Origin: Oncomelania hupensis
Lineage: Eukaryota; Mollusca; Gastropoda; Littorinimorpha; Pomatiopsidae
Length of the DNA: 64,000 bases
Reading direction: 5' to 3'
Assembly (NCBI GenBank): GCA_036898135.1
Contig: CM072523.1
Coordinates: 27,363,523-27,427,522 of the forward strand
The notes below the pieces were generated by a model that saw only the letters and a list, made by a program, of their open reading frames with translations, ran no database searches and was not told the DNA's origin. Position numbers and translations under genes: made by a program. Below are positions 32,961 to 46,900 of the stretch, one piece after another (the first letter of the stretch is position 1; every line of letters starts with the position of its first letter).

Positions 32961-35900
32961 AAACAGTTTTACAACTGAACCCATCAAGTAAGCTCAACAT
33001 AATCAAATTGGCGAATGTGGAATACACAAGATTTTAAAGAGTAAACAAATTGTTTTAATTCTTCAAAATACAAAACGTCAGCACTCTCTAGCGAAGATGA
33101 GAAAATTTAAAACATAATAATCCATTAATCAAAATCAAATAAAAACGATAACTAATGAATGTTGTAAAAGGAACATACAAGATTTTTGTACTATCCACTG
33201 GTGGTGCAAAAACACCATCATAATGTAAAACTTTTTTAGTCAGTCATTGTTTGTTGGATATTAGTGGCCAGGCCTTGAGATGCTTGCTCAGCTTTAAGTG
33301 TGCTATATAAGAGCAATCTCTTTTTTCTTTAGGGTCCAGCGGACTTCAACGAGCCGAATCAGGATCATAACCCCCTATCCGTATAAAACTATAAACATCA
33401 TTATAAAATATTAACAAAACACATACATATAAAATGCCTAATTGCTAAATAATAATACCATAGAAAGCCCTAGTGACCATTTGGAAGAAAAGCATCCCAA
33501 TGTCCCCAAGCTGACCCCACAGTCTCCATACACAAAGGAGGATTTTTGGAAGATTTTTCAAGAAAAAAGGTAGGTGACTGGTCTGGCGAAGAAGATAGTA
33601 GACTCGTAGAAACAGTGATAATTTAAAGCACTAAATTTCCACAAAGTGAGGACACTATTTATATAGGAAACCCTGGCATCTCAAAACTTTTACTAACAAC
33701 AAAACTATCAAAAACACCATAAAAAGCATGCAGTGTTGCATGAGAAATAGCATTATACAAAACTCTAATCAATACATATGTAATTGTGAAATGAGGAGAC
33801 ACAAAAAGCAACAAAAATCCAAAGATGAATCGATGTTTTTATCGAGTTTTCATCTAGTCAGTCCATGACAGACACATCCTGAATGTGAAAAATATGCACC
33901 AATATGAAAATGAAATCATAATGCAATGAGATCTGATCTGAGTGACTAAAGCCAAGGTACACACATACAAATCCTTGAAATGAATATTGACAAGAAGTAA
34001 ACTAGCAATAACATTACTAGTAATCTGAAGCTTTTAAGTTACAAACGTTCAAACAACAACCGGAGGAAAGAAATTATTATAATGTAGAGTTTAGATTTAC
34101 CATTACAAATACAGTGTAAAGTAAATGTTTCAACCCAGATACAGTAAGACAACAATAAAGATAAAGCTTAGTAAAGGACGCACACAAATAATGGGTCAGC
34201 ACCAACTGTGGTCAAAATATAATAACTGAACACTTCAAAACATTGAATATTGAAAAAAAATAATGCAGGATCACTACAGAAATAAATAATTATGCACGTG
34301 TGATGATGTTGAAAGGAACCGAACAACATTGACATGATGGACTTCAAACTATAATTATCTCCCTTCTACAATAGGAAGAGATATGGTCCATGCATTTCTC
34401 ACAGTCACTCTTTGGCACACACTCTTCTCCGCACTCTCTCTTTCACTACAATCTCTTCCATATTCAATGAGTGCTACACAAATATTGCAAGTGAGAAAGA
34501 CAACAGACATGAAAGCAGTGATTGAAAGGCTGAAACAACCTCAGTCAGTTTTGTTTAAATGGATTAAAAAAAAAAAAAAAGTCTTGATTGAAGTGCACTG
34601 AATAGTGTGGAAAGACTGGGGTCCATTGCAAAATTTGTCAGAAACATGGCAAGCAAAACAAAGTAGGTTCCAATGAATGTAACCTCACATTGTAATACAT
34701 TTGAATGCTGAAAAGTGACAAAACCAATTAACATACATGTATTTAAAAGTCAGCTTGTAACATACAATTTGTCTAAAGCCTCCTCAAACAATAAATAAGT
34801 AAATAAATAAATCAATTAATAATTAAAAAAATAACATATTGCAAATGAGAAATTCCAACTGAAAACAAATATATAAGTGCTCATTTAAGTTTAGTCACGT
34901 TTGTGATAACATTTTACATCTGTAAAAAAAAAAAAAAAAAAAAAAAAAGCCTAGCATTAATATTAGGATTGTTAGAACTTATAAAATGTAAACATAAACA
35001 TTGTTATTAAAAGTTCATATGGTTTGTTAACATTTCTTTTAAAAAATAAAAATAAAAATGATGGTCCACTACACCGCACACAAAAGTAAAGGGTGGAAAT
35101 GGTTTAAGGAAAAGCTTGGCCCTTGAAAACTTGAAGTTGTCAATGTAAGGTGTGATTTCTGTACAGAAATGGATGTTATACATTGGGTTTCATACCATAC
35201 AGCATGATGTGTGATGGTATAATACAAATGCTTCTTGAATGACTCAATTGATTTCAGAAAAATACTTAAAATTTTATAGTAAAAACAGTTGATAATCGCA
35301 TTGAGAGAATGGACCCATCTGTCATGTAAATTGTGAAATGGTGTACCTTTGTATAATTCTAGGAGGTATTTGGTCAAATCTGAACTTTATTTGGTTAAAC
35401 CACAGCTGATGATAGTGGATAGTGCCATGCGACTGTATAGTACAATTTTACTGTATCGTACAATGTAAATGATGAAGCACACAACTGTATGTCCCATCCA
35501 TCACAGTTGGTACTATTACTGTCGTTCATAAGATGACATGAAAATGTGAAGAAAGAACACCACAAAGATCATATGGACCATTGTCATTGATGAACCAAAA
35601 AGCTAAAACCTAACTAAAATGATGAGATGTGTGCAATAAAATAAAACAGTGTTGTTAATAAAATGACTAAAAGTACAAAAGAAATCAGTCATAAAACTTA
35701 AACAACTTCAGTAATTACAATAGCAATGACACAATAAAATGTTAATTTACAATTATAATGCTTTGTTCAATTCAACACTCCGTGCTAACTTTTGGAAATG
35801 TAAACTTTCTTTTGATGATTTCAATGTCAAAATTAAAACCATCCTTACTGCATTCTCTAATACATATTACTATAAGCTCAGATAAACCATCATTCAAAAG

Positions 35901-37663
35901 AAACATTTTTTTTCAATTGGTTACCAACATGCCAAATCACGCAAGGTATCATCCAATATTTCCAGATATGGCAGGAATACACACGCTGTGCAGCTAAGCG
36001 AGCTACACATGAACACATTTAGTTTGGAGAGACAGCATCAATGAGCATGCTACCATTATTAGCAAGGCAACATCCATGCTATGCCAGTTATCATCACCAG
36101 TTTGCAGTCACAATAAATAAAGCAATTATAATGGCTCAGACATATATACCAGTCCATCTCCACCGAAATACACCCATCAAGTTACAATTGGTCCATGGAA
36201 ATACACAAATTCATAGTCCTCAACACTGAGTGGTTAAGTGAGACAAAACCTTCACAAGTACAGCAACATACACATTTCCAATTCATATTTTTCGTGACCC
36301 GTTGCTTCATCTCCGTCCATACGAGCACAACACAAAAGTCACCATGTAGTAATGGTGGGATTATACACACCACACACACAATCTGAATTAGTTTATAAAC
36401 TACAATTCAGTTTCATCAATAAAGCAAATGAACACATGAGCATATTTATCAGATTTGAAATGCAGTCACAAAATTCTATGATGGTCATTTGAAATGTCTT
36501 TTCAGATCACAAGTCACTCGAAGCGCTTTCTGATGAATACATCAATGTGTCATGAACATGGACCAGTGCAACACAATTTTCTTCTTTATTTTGATGACAC
36601 AGCTATCTCTGATCAGTTCTCTAACACCTAGATGCTGAAGTTCTGTTGTGAATTATAATTGTTACTTGTGTTCTAGTCACATTCATTGTTCAGTATGTCG
36701 AGACTTCACCATGCTGACACTACACCAGTTTTCAATACTCGTGTGGACTAGATCAGTGCCATACTGCTCTTTGTGAAACGTTAAATCATTTCATGCATGC
36801 ATGTCCAGCTTTAGAAAATTCACATTTCACTTTTTGTTCTTTAGGAAGGAAATTCACATAGTAAATCCTTCTTCAGTCTTTATACTTCATGAGTTTTATT
36901 AAAACTGTATTTTGTATGGCAGAGTCAAAGTATCCTCTTTGTCTACCGTAATCACAGGGCTAATATCAGATCCTAGATGAAACGTACACCTCAGCAACAC
37001 CAGCCCCATTCTAACACTTCTGGGCAAAATACCCTTTCTAGGGCAACCTAATTCAATCAAGTCTAATGCAATGGTACGTATACTTTTTGGTGAAGGGCCT
37101 ATACAACTGCTGGAAGTAATTAGAGATCACATGCATTATGACCAACAGACGACAAAATTCCGCGGGATCACATCAATGAGCAGTCAAAGTGGTCTTGAGC
37201 TGGAGGTAAAGGTTTAGCAGGATAGTCTTTAAAGTTTATTCACCAGAGCAAAATAATGTGCATTGCACAACAACCCTGTACGTTCCTAGGAGGATATTTT
37301 AGACTGCTCCAATCTCTTATGTGTTGATCTTTAGAAATCATTGTCATTGCTGTTTCTCTCTGCTTCAGAAGGTACACAGTCCAGTTAATGTCTGAAACTT
37401 GTCAGTGCACTGAACAGCTCTTTTGGCCAATGAAGTTACTGTAAAAATATGATTTATTGGCAAGCAGTAGGATTTATTTTTCGTAGAACCATATCTGAAG
37501 AGTGCAAGGAACTCAAAGATACACAGGAACACCAAGAGGTTTCTCCCTCTCCCTACCCTGAACTGCTGCAAAACAGAGATTTAGGTGTGTGGAACTCTTA
37601 GGATTCACAGGCACAGGAAGAGAAGTTTTATGTTTTTCATTATACTGTATCAGAGTTGTGTGT
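32961..37663 (-). other. Long 3' UTR/downstream region of the exchange-factor gene
   Basis: On the minus strand this follows the stop codon at 37664. Several TTTATT motifs on plus (AATAAA on minus) occur, for example near 37237, 35385 and 32949, so the UTR could be short or as long as about 4.7 kb. A SINE tail remnant (TGTGCTATATAAGAGCAATC) lies at 33300-33320 and a 26-A run at about 34923. No exon is recognised. Confidence 0.4.
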
Positions 37664-37830
37664 TCATTTTTTCTTGACTCCCAGTAAGAAGGACATAAGC
37701 TTGTTGCTCTGGTGTGCAGGGTTGGAGTTAGATTTGTGGATTGTTCTAGGCAGCGTCGCGTTGGCTGCCACCCAGGAGCTGGTCTTGGTTGACGACCGCA
37801 TGCTTCCGCCTCGGGATATCTTCCTCTTCC
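37664..37830 (-). CDS. Exchange factor last coding exon
   Basis: Acceptor TTATTTTCAG/GGAAG, enters phase 1. Reads [20 protein letters not shown] then [20 protein letters not shown] and [15 protein letters not shown], stop TGA at 37664-37666. The basic, Ser-rich tail ending in hydrophobic-basic residues parallels the F-W--ISRL-PF-K end of vertebrate paralogs in character, not sequence. Confidence 0.8.
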
Positions 37831-40800
37831 CTGAAAATAAAGACACAGGTTAAGTTATAATTCAATAGGTTTTTGAACAAGCACACATGCATACAGAAGA
37901 CAAAAAATGAGAGTGGCAACGAGGATCCATTTGAAATCTCTTCAGATTTGAGATATTATTAGATTTTAAACTATCCACACACATGGGGGAGTCACATGCT
38001 TAAAACAAGAGTGACAATGAAAGGTTTCATTTAAAAGTTCTTCGGATGATGATGTTCCATGATTACAATATTAATTGTTAATGGCTTTTATTTGTGTGAA
38101 AAAGTTCTTTTGCTGTTTGATTTTTTTCTGCGACCTACAGGAAGAATAAAACTAGAATTAACAAGCCACACAAGTTCATGTGCGTGATAGTTCAACAGTG
38201 AAATAAATCATATGACAGGCATTGATATAGTAAATGCATGTTCATATATAATAACCCATAGCATTAAGAATCATGCAATGATCCTGATATCCTCACTATT
38301 GTCTGTTCAGTAGTTGAAATCAACAACTATACAAAATAAAATGGAACAAAATGTTTCAACAGAACCTGCAACTTAACTAACTAAAACAAAACTTTGCCTT
38401 ATAGATCCCCACATTCCAATTAACATGCTCTAAAAGTAACAACACATTAGCTGCAGAAAACACTGCAAACTGTGACTGTACTCTTCTACCACACAATTTA
38501 GTGTGCACTGCTTTACATTCACACATACAGCGCACCACAGGCTCCGAATTCTAATGCTTAGTATTCTGTTCTACATGGTAATAATTATAACAATCAGACA
38601 ATTTAATGCTGTAAAGGTTTAATTATCTATTTTTAAGAGCCAGGGGGAATGATGCTATAACATTACATTACCGTTATCTACATAAACCAACCACCTGTGA
38701 CAACTATTATTAGTGCACTTAACCCTTGACCATTCAGTTTCCAACACAATTCATCTTCTTTGACACTGAAGGATTATTGCTGAACGTAGATAAATACGAG
38801 CATGATGAATATATATTGATGGGAAAAAGCAGTTATTGCAGTATGACAAACTGGACTAATATGTTTTATATAAATAAACATTGGGCATCACCATCATCAT
38901 CTACACTCTTGCTGCAGAAAAATCGTTATCATCAACCTTAGGAACATAATAGTATGAATAGTAGATAAATCGTAGTCATCATCATCATCAACCTTAGAAA
39001 CATAATTGCATGAATAGTAATCATTAATCCTGTTGCTAGTGTGTATGGTCTTTACAGCCTCAAGTAAATCTTTATCATCATCATCATCAAAGAACAATAG
39101 CATAAGCCTGGGTAGGATTGAGTATGTATGTATATATATATATATATATCTGTAGGTGGGTATTCAACAATGAAGGATCTTATTCCAATAAGGTCTAAAA
39201 GTTAAAAGCCAAGGGTATGGTGTATCCCAAAGCAGAATTATGTGATTCATTCCAAACCAACTCTTGCACATATTGCATATTGTTACGAAGTCTGTACCCA
39301 TGGAAAATAATTAATTATAGTCATGTCAGGATGTCAAGCTGGATGAAAGCACTCAATTAGAACTGCATGAATTCCCAAAGGGAAACATTAATGTTCATTC
39401 CAAATGAAGAAAAAATTCTGCACACTCCCATGCTGCACAAACCAAACCAAACGTGTCAGCACACAAAAAAACCACATGTAAATGAAAAACCATGAAGGTC
39501 AAGGCAATCCATACAGGAACTCAGGGATACCTGCTTTCAACGGTCCGTTGTCTTGTGGCGTGATAACCATAGCAAAATGCCGCCTGCAGGACAATCAGCA
39601 CCAAATATAATTTTTATTCTGTAGATCACTACACTAATTCCAAACAAGCAGAACGTTTTTTTTAAACATTGTTTCGTCATGTGTTTGTATAATGATCTCA
39701 CCCTTACTCTTTTAGCTAAAAATCATCCTAAATTAATACTTTAAATCCAGCCTTGCTTTTTATCCACAATAAACAGAAAAGAACTGGTCTTTTTTCTCTG
39801 ATTAGTTTGGTTGGGGGTGAGGGATGGGGAACTCAATGTCTTTCTCTCACCATTGGCCTTCATCACTGTCATGAAGTTTTCAGCTCCTTTAGAAGGTAAG
39901 TGCAACATATAGGAACAATTTTCCATGCATGGCCCCTCTCACAAACCCACCTCCATCCTCGCACCTTCCATTTTTCCAATCATAGACACTAACTTATTTT
40001 TATGGAATTAACCTATCACAGGTCAACTCTTCGCCTAAAAGGAGACAAATTATTATTAAAATATTTAATAGTGAATCTGACCATGCACGACCATACATAA
40101 ACTGTACCCACCTTTTGACTTGTGTGTGTTGAATTTCTGTTTAAGACTAGTCACAATGGCTTGTTTCAAATGGGCCGGAATGTTGAAATCTGAAACAACC
40201 AGACAAGACATTAATAATAACACAGTGAAAACTCTAAAGCATACCTGCCAAAGGGCGAATTTATGTCTTTCGTCAGAAAATAAATTAGAAAGTTGTATTG
40301 GGTAGTATGTCCGCAAATCATAGTTAAAGCTCTAGTTCAGGTGTAGCAAAAGGAAAAAAAAAGTGAAATAACAAAAGGTAATATATGCTGTTTTATCCCC
40401 CCCCCCCCCTCCCTCACCACCACCACGCACACTCCATGTGTTCCAAAATGTAAACCAGAGTCAGTTCAATACAATAGGCAAAAAGATGAAAGACAACAAC
40501 AGTGAGAAACCAATATCCACACGCAGGATCTCTTCTGATCTGAGAGTAAACATTAATGCTCTCTATAAATTAAATGATCTCCCTTGATTTGACAATTCAC
40601 ACATAGCTAATTCTATAATTGATCTTGAACATTGTTCCTGTATGATTATTTTCTCAATAGACATGCCTTTACAACAGTGGGTAATGCTGCACCAGGGATG
40701 CTGTGCTTTCACAGAACAAACACCCAACTATAAATCCCTCCGCAGGCATAATTTTTAAAATACCAGAGCTGCCAACCCCTAAAAAAAATTTCAGTAGCAA

Positions 40801-40935
40801 ACAAAGAAAAATATCAGTAGTTTCAGTTCAATTTCAGTAGCAAATGTACGAACAAGAATTTTCACATGATAAAATGAGCATTATTTAAAATGTTGATATT
40901 ACTAATACTACACGGGGATCACAGGACATGACTGT

Positions 40936-40996
<61 letters not shown>

Positions 40997-43900
40997 CTAC
41001 CGCGCAGTGGCTGCTGAGCTAAAAATAGCGCACACGCAAAGCGCTATACGAAAGTCTATGATATTGATGAAAGCCTAGTAGGCCTACGTCTCTCGCGGCT
41101 TTGTTTCGATACTTGTAAAAAAATAGGTATGCTTTGAAATTTTTCTTCCGTAGTATTTCTTGAAATGGCGTAGTTGCGGAATTAAAGAACATTTTCCGGA
41201 GAAACTACGGACGTTCCGTAGGGGTTGGCAGCTCTGAAATACCTTTTCGCATGTCCTCCTCTGAGCCCTCTCCTCTCTCTTCAAGACTCCTCACATCTCC
41301 TTATGTAAGGATTATAATTAGTATTGAAAACCACACACTAACAACCAAGCGGCATGGTGTAAAAATACAAATGGCTGAACTGTAGCCTAAAATTTTCTTC
41401 ACTTACTGTTGACCATATCATCGTGGACTCTCCGTCGCTCGTCAGAGAAAGCTTTGAGCCAGCGTTGTTTGATCTGCGCTGTCTTGCCCACCATTAGGTA
41501 CCACTTGTCTCGCTCCTGGTCGTGGATCTTGAACCCGTTACGCACTGTAACGCTGTACTGCGAGTCTGCACACACAGACATACACACATTACAGAGTTTA
41601 GTTACCTGCTGCATAGAACGTTCAACGCCTAAATAAAAACTTCATATGATGATGCCACTACGAAACACTGACATTCCGTACTCAATAAACACAGGGATCT
41701 GAAAAGTTTATGTAAAACACATAAAATTACACATACTCTGACTTGTATGTAGAAAAGGGACTGAAATTGGTGATAGCATCCATGGCATGAGACTTTCTGC
41801 AGATGGCAATGTGAATGGGAGTGATAGGAATGTATGTATCTGTTGCTTGTCCCTCATCTGCTGCCAGTGGCAGTGGTTTGGTTGGCTTTCTTACTATATC
41901 AATGTAACTTCAACTTTGAATAGGTAGCTTTAAGTTCTTACCATATTAATATAACCATCTATTCAATTCAATTCTAGGTCAGATAACCATTAATTTTAAA
42001 AATTAAGAAAGAAAAGACAAAAAGACAGAAAACATGAAAAAGATGCTGACCTCGACCATCAGGCAGAGAGACGATGATACTGTGGTCCATGTTGATTCGG
42101 CCCTTGTACACAAAACTGTTTTTCTTCAGCAAGTCCTGAAACACACTCCAACATTAGTAAGTGCATTACATTACATGGTTGTTGCTTTAGGTCCAGCGGA
42201 CTCTTCCGAGCCAAATCAGGACCATGTGGGTCTGTAAAAAGCAAGTTGCATGACTTGGGTGGTGATGGACGCAGGCTATAATTCCGCAAGTAGCAGGAGA
42301 TTTTTCTTACTGGGTCTGACTTTTTCTAATGACTATTTTGACAGTCTTCGGCTCGCTCTGAAAAATTACTAGTTTCACAACTCTCCAACAATAACTTCAT
42401 AGTGCACAAACTGGTCTCTGTGGGCAGTACTGCCATGTTTTCTCCGGTATTAATTATGGGCCATCGGCATACCCTCCATAGACCTTGTAGATATACATTC
42501 GTTGAAATGAGAGTGCTATGCTTAAATATTGCTTGTCCAGTTCAAAGCGCTGCTCAAGGAGCTGTCCACAAACAGGATCAAACTCAAGCTACCCAAGGCA
42601 CCGACTTGCTGTCTATGGCTTCATCAAACTGCCAGTCATGAATTTATTATATCTAAGTCAATAAGGGAGAGGGCAAACTCTGACCTTTTTGCAGTAAACA
42701 AGCTGGTGGTCAAAAAGGAAGAAGTAGCGTTCCTGAGACCAGCCATTGGCATTGATCTTGTTGAGTTCTCCCGAGTAGATGAGCTCCGAGCTGTCATCCA
42801 GAATATCAGGACCCTGCACACATGGAAATCTACATTGTAAACCAATTAAACAGTATACACTTCGCGCCAATCAAATACAAACAGTATCTCCTCAAAATGG
42901 GACATACCCTTTTCACTGAGAGCTTAAGTTACTTTTAGTGAACTTGAAGTTCTATTTTGAAATTGGCCATCTATTACACAAAATATGTAAAACATGGGTG
43001 GTCAATATTGCATTTCTGACAAAATGAGTTTTCAGGATGCCATACATCTGGCACTTCTCTGAACCTTTAAGCAAGATATGTATTTTAATATATAAAAAAA
43101 ACCACGGTATTAAGTCATGTCACAAAACTGTGAATTTATCATAACATAAAAAAATAATAAGAAGAAAAATTAAGATTTTTTAAAATAATAAAAATAATAA
43201 TGTATGCTATATAAGAGCTTTTCCCCGATCACCAATCAGGCTCAAAGCAGGGCGATCTGTATCTACCAGTCTGGAGAATAGCTGAAGAAAAAAAACTTTG
43301 AAATCCGGTCAGGGTCCAGGGGCCGCCGTAAGGCCCCTGGTCAGGTCCAGGGGCGAAGCCCCAGTGGAGGGTCTGGGGGGGGCGAAGCCCCCCTGAAGCT
43401 GAAAGTTTTATAGCATTTAAAACCCCAAAAGTATGCTTTTGTGAGAGATAAATTTTGATGTTTTTCATAATATTCATGCATTCATAGATAGACATTATTA
43501 TTTTTTATATTATTATTAAGACTAATGTTCACATACACACACAAAAACTGTTACTTGGAAAAAAACAACTGAATAGGTTTGTGTCAACATATGCAAAATT
43601 CTGGCAACTGTCACAAACAAGCTTGCTTCCTAGTATTAAAATCTAAATTAAAAAAAAAAAAGAAAGCAAATCAATACTGTATTTGAAAAATGATGATAAG
43701 GTGCTCTGTTTTTTTAAAGTTACTGCTGGCTTAGTATTAGTGCAAAGTCTCTTGGCTGGAGGTCTGTCATCAGCTTTTTTTTGCTCTTCTCAGGAGGGCT
43801 TATGTTTCAATTAGTCTTCTATATATTAAAAGAGCAGCCGTTTGAGGTCACGAGGGGCCGTTTTAGCCAACCAGCGGCTTTGTTGTGAAGTTAAATTTGA

Positions 43901-46900
43901 GCTTCACTTGGCTCGAAGTTTTAAAGATTACAGCTGAACTGTCCGTATAATTGCTTCCACGCGAGTTTTGCCATTCGCCGCTCGATCACGGGCTGCCGAT
44001 ACAACGAAACTTAACATTCTTTTTGATCGCAAAACGGCTTTAGCTTGCATTTTACTGCCTCCAAAAACACTGTAAAAACACATGTGTGACACGCTATTTT
44101 TAGAACCAATCATTTTTGTCCTTAGCCCTGCCATCATTTCCGCATACCATTTCTACCAAGGATTTCGTATTTTATTCCAAATCGCTTTTAATCGATCGGC
44201 GTTCGCTATATTGTTGTTTAATTCAGTTTCAAGTTTATAACACTAATAAAATCGAGGGGTTCAACATGTTTTATGATATGAGACCTAAAATCAGTATCGA
44301 AAAATTATAGCATTACCGTGGATCAATGGATAAGGCGTTTGACTGTCAATAAGGTGACCCGGGTTCGAATCTCGCTGGGTCCTTTTTTTTTTTTAATTTA
44401 ATAATACAGAGGGAGAGAGATATAAGAGAGATATAGATAATAAAGAAAAAGAGCGGAACAGGCAACTGAAAAACAAAACGAGGTGCAAGTAAAATGCTAA
44501 AAAAAAAATAATAAAAATAAATATATAAATAAAAATAAAATCATAGCACGGGTATTAATAACCGCTTCATATTCTTTTTTTTTTTCATTTATCCATGATG
44601 CGTGTACTTCTTAGAACACTTAACATCTTATGCTTTTAAAAAAAAAATTAGGTGTAGGTAGGTCTGTTTAAAAAAAAACATTTAGAAAATAACATTATAG
44701 TTTTATTGTAAATTTCATAGCATACTTAATTGTCATTCGATTCATCAGAAAAAAATATTAAATTAAGAGCAAACTTTACATTAAAAATAAATATTTAGAA
44801 TCTAAATTAAAACTGAATTGTTCCCAAATAAATATCTGTAGGGACTAGTAAAGGTCCATATTTACATTTACATGGCTTGGTGCTTTTTTTTTTTTTAATG
44901 ATTGCCTCAATTTGGTATTTCATTGGTATGTATTATAAGGAAAAAAGTTCTGTGCATGCAGTGATAGCATTGCCTTATTGTTTTAATCACATGCATGTGC
45001 AATAAATCAGTAATGCTGTTCTGCTCAAATAAATGATTATTGTGTTTTATTACAATTATAAGTTTATTTTTAATCTATGTCTCTTTTTAGTGATTCACCA
45101 CTGACAGTGCACTTCAGCCTTCCACTTCCAGAATCATAAACACAACAAAGATTATTATATCAAAGATACTTTTATACAATGTGAATTAATTTTCGAGCTA
45201 ATGTTAATTAAAAGTATCTTTGATATACTGTATATCTTAGTTGTGTTTATGATTCTAAAAGTGGAAGGCTGAAGTGCACTGTCAGTGGTGAATCACTAAA
45301 AAGAGACATAGATTAAAGATAAACATATAATTGTATTTTACTTTCAAAATACTTAGCAGTTCCTGTTGTGTTTACAATTTCTTCCACTTTCAGGCAATTG
45401 ATATTTCCTACATGTAGTTATTGTACCAACACCACAACATAAACTATACACTATGTAGGCTACAATCGAACATTATAGTCTCAAATAAATTTGACTTCAC
45501 TCAGTGGCTGACAGCTTGGACACCCAAAGATAACCTATAACGGGCATAAAATCAGCAACACAACAACAAAATATAATAGATACTTTTAATTATACAACAA
45601 TACAAGACAAATGAATTTTCGTGCTTTGCTCTTCTTCAGATTAAAAACAAACATAAAATGACAAAATGCTGCAGAATGCACAAAAAAAGTCACTTCCAGG
45701 AAAATTTTTGAAACGGGCATATAACATCAGGCCCAGCAATTGGGTCATCAAAAATTTATTTGGACGGGTAATAACTGCTAGTCTTTATGAAGAAGCACAA
45801 ATGTGCTGTGAAAGCACTGACTAGCTGCACAACGATACCAGGTAAGAGTTTGTTTGCTTCGTGGTTCCACACTAAGCAAACAAACTCTTACCTGGTATCG
45901 TTGTGCAGCTAGTCAGTGCTTTCACAGCACATTTGTGCTTCTTCGTAAAGAAGTGCTCAGTGAGCGCTGTAATACCAAGATTAGTGTATCTAATTTCTTT
46001 GTTGCACGTGATGCAACGAGCCATGCCTGCAGCATCAACTTTTCGAAAATGAGAGCCGATACGCTGCTCGACTCCCTCCACTTTTACCACTTTCGACATC
46101 CAATCCCAATTCCATTTGTTGGCGATGTCTCCCTCTTGAAAATCTTCTCCCCGGTTAATATTCCGCGCGCGATGCGCACGACATTTCTGTAACTTCTCAC
46201 ACTCGAAGGGACCGTGTGAAAGAACATGCGTCTCTCCTGGCCGGAAATACTTTGTGGTGTGCGCCCAATTATCAACACGCGCTTCTACCGGAAATGGTAC
46301 AGAGTCAGGCAAAACGTTGGAATGGGTTTGCGGAGCGAACATATGTGGTTAATTTACGATTTGCGTCTCCTTTTTTTTTTTTTTCCTCGGAACAAATTTT
46401 TAAACCTCGGAAAGTAAGTTAGTTAACCTCGGAAACTCGCGTATCCGAGGAGAATTCTCCAGCCTAATCTACATACAGATCACACGTTGCACACAACACA
46501 CAACTAAACCTGTGGTGTAAAGGCAGGGATATATGGATACCTAAAATGTGTAGTAATTACGTGTCCTTCATGCAACCTGAACAATCTAAAGTTTACAAGC
46601 TCCACACATTAAAAAAACCCAACGATTTATGAACGCTACTCACCTCCCAGTCGTCAACCAAAAGCTGCCACTCTGCTAAAGTCTCAATGCTCTCCATCTT
46701 CCTCTTCCTCTCATTGACCAGCTTGGCAATCCTCTTCATGGCATCCACAGCTTGCTGGACGTGGGGATAGTCAGGGTGCTCCTGGGGTGTGTACTTAAGC
46801 AGCTCTGCCAGCTGTAGGTGGTACTTGCAGATCTTCTGTACTGGTGTCAGCAAGAAACCCTCCAAAGGTATCTCCGTCATCTCTTGTAGTAAGCGACATG

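Noticed and set aside
44318..44382. Functional tRNA gene
   Set aside because: A- and B-boxes are good but acceptor and anticodon stems do not pair.
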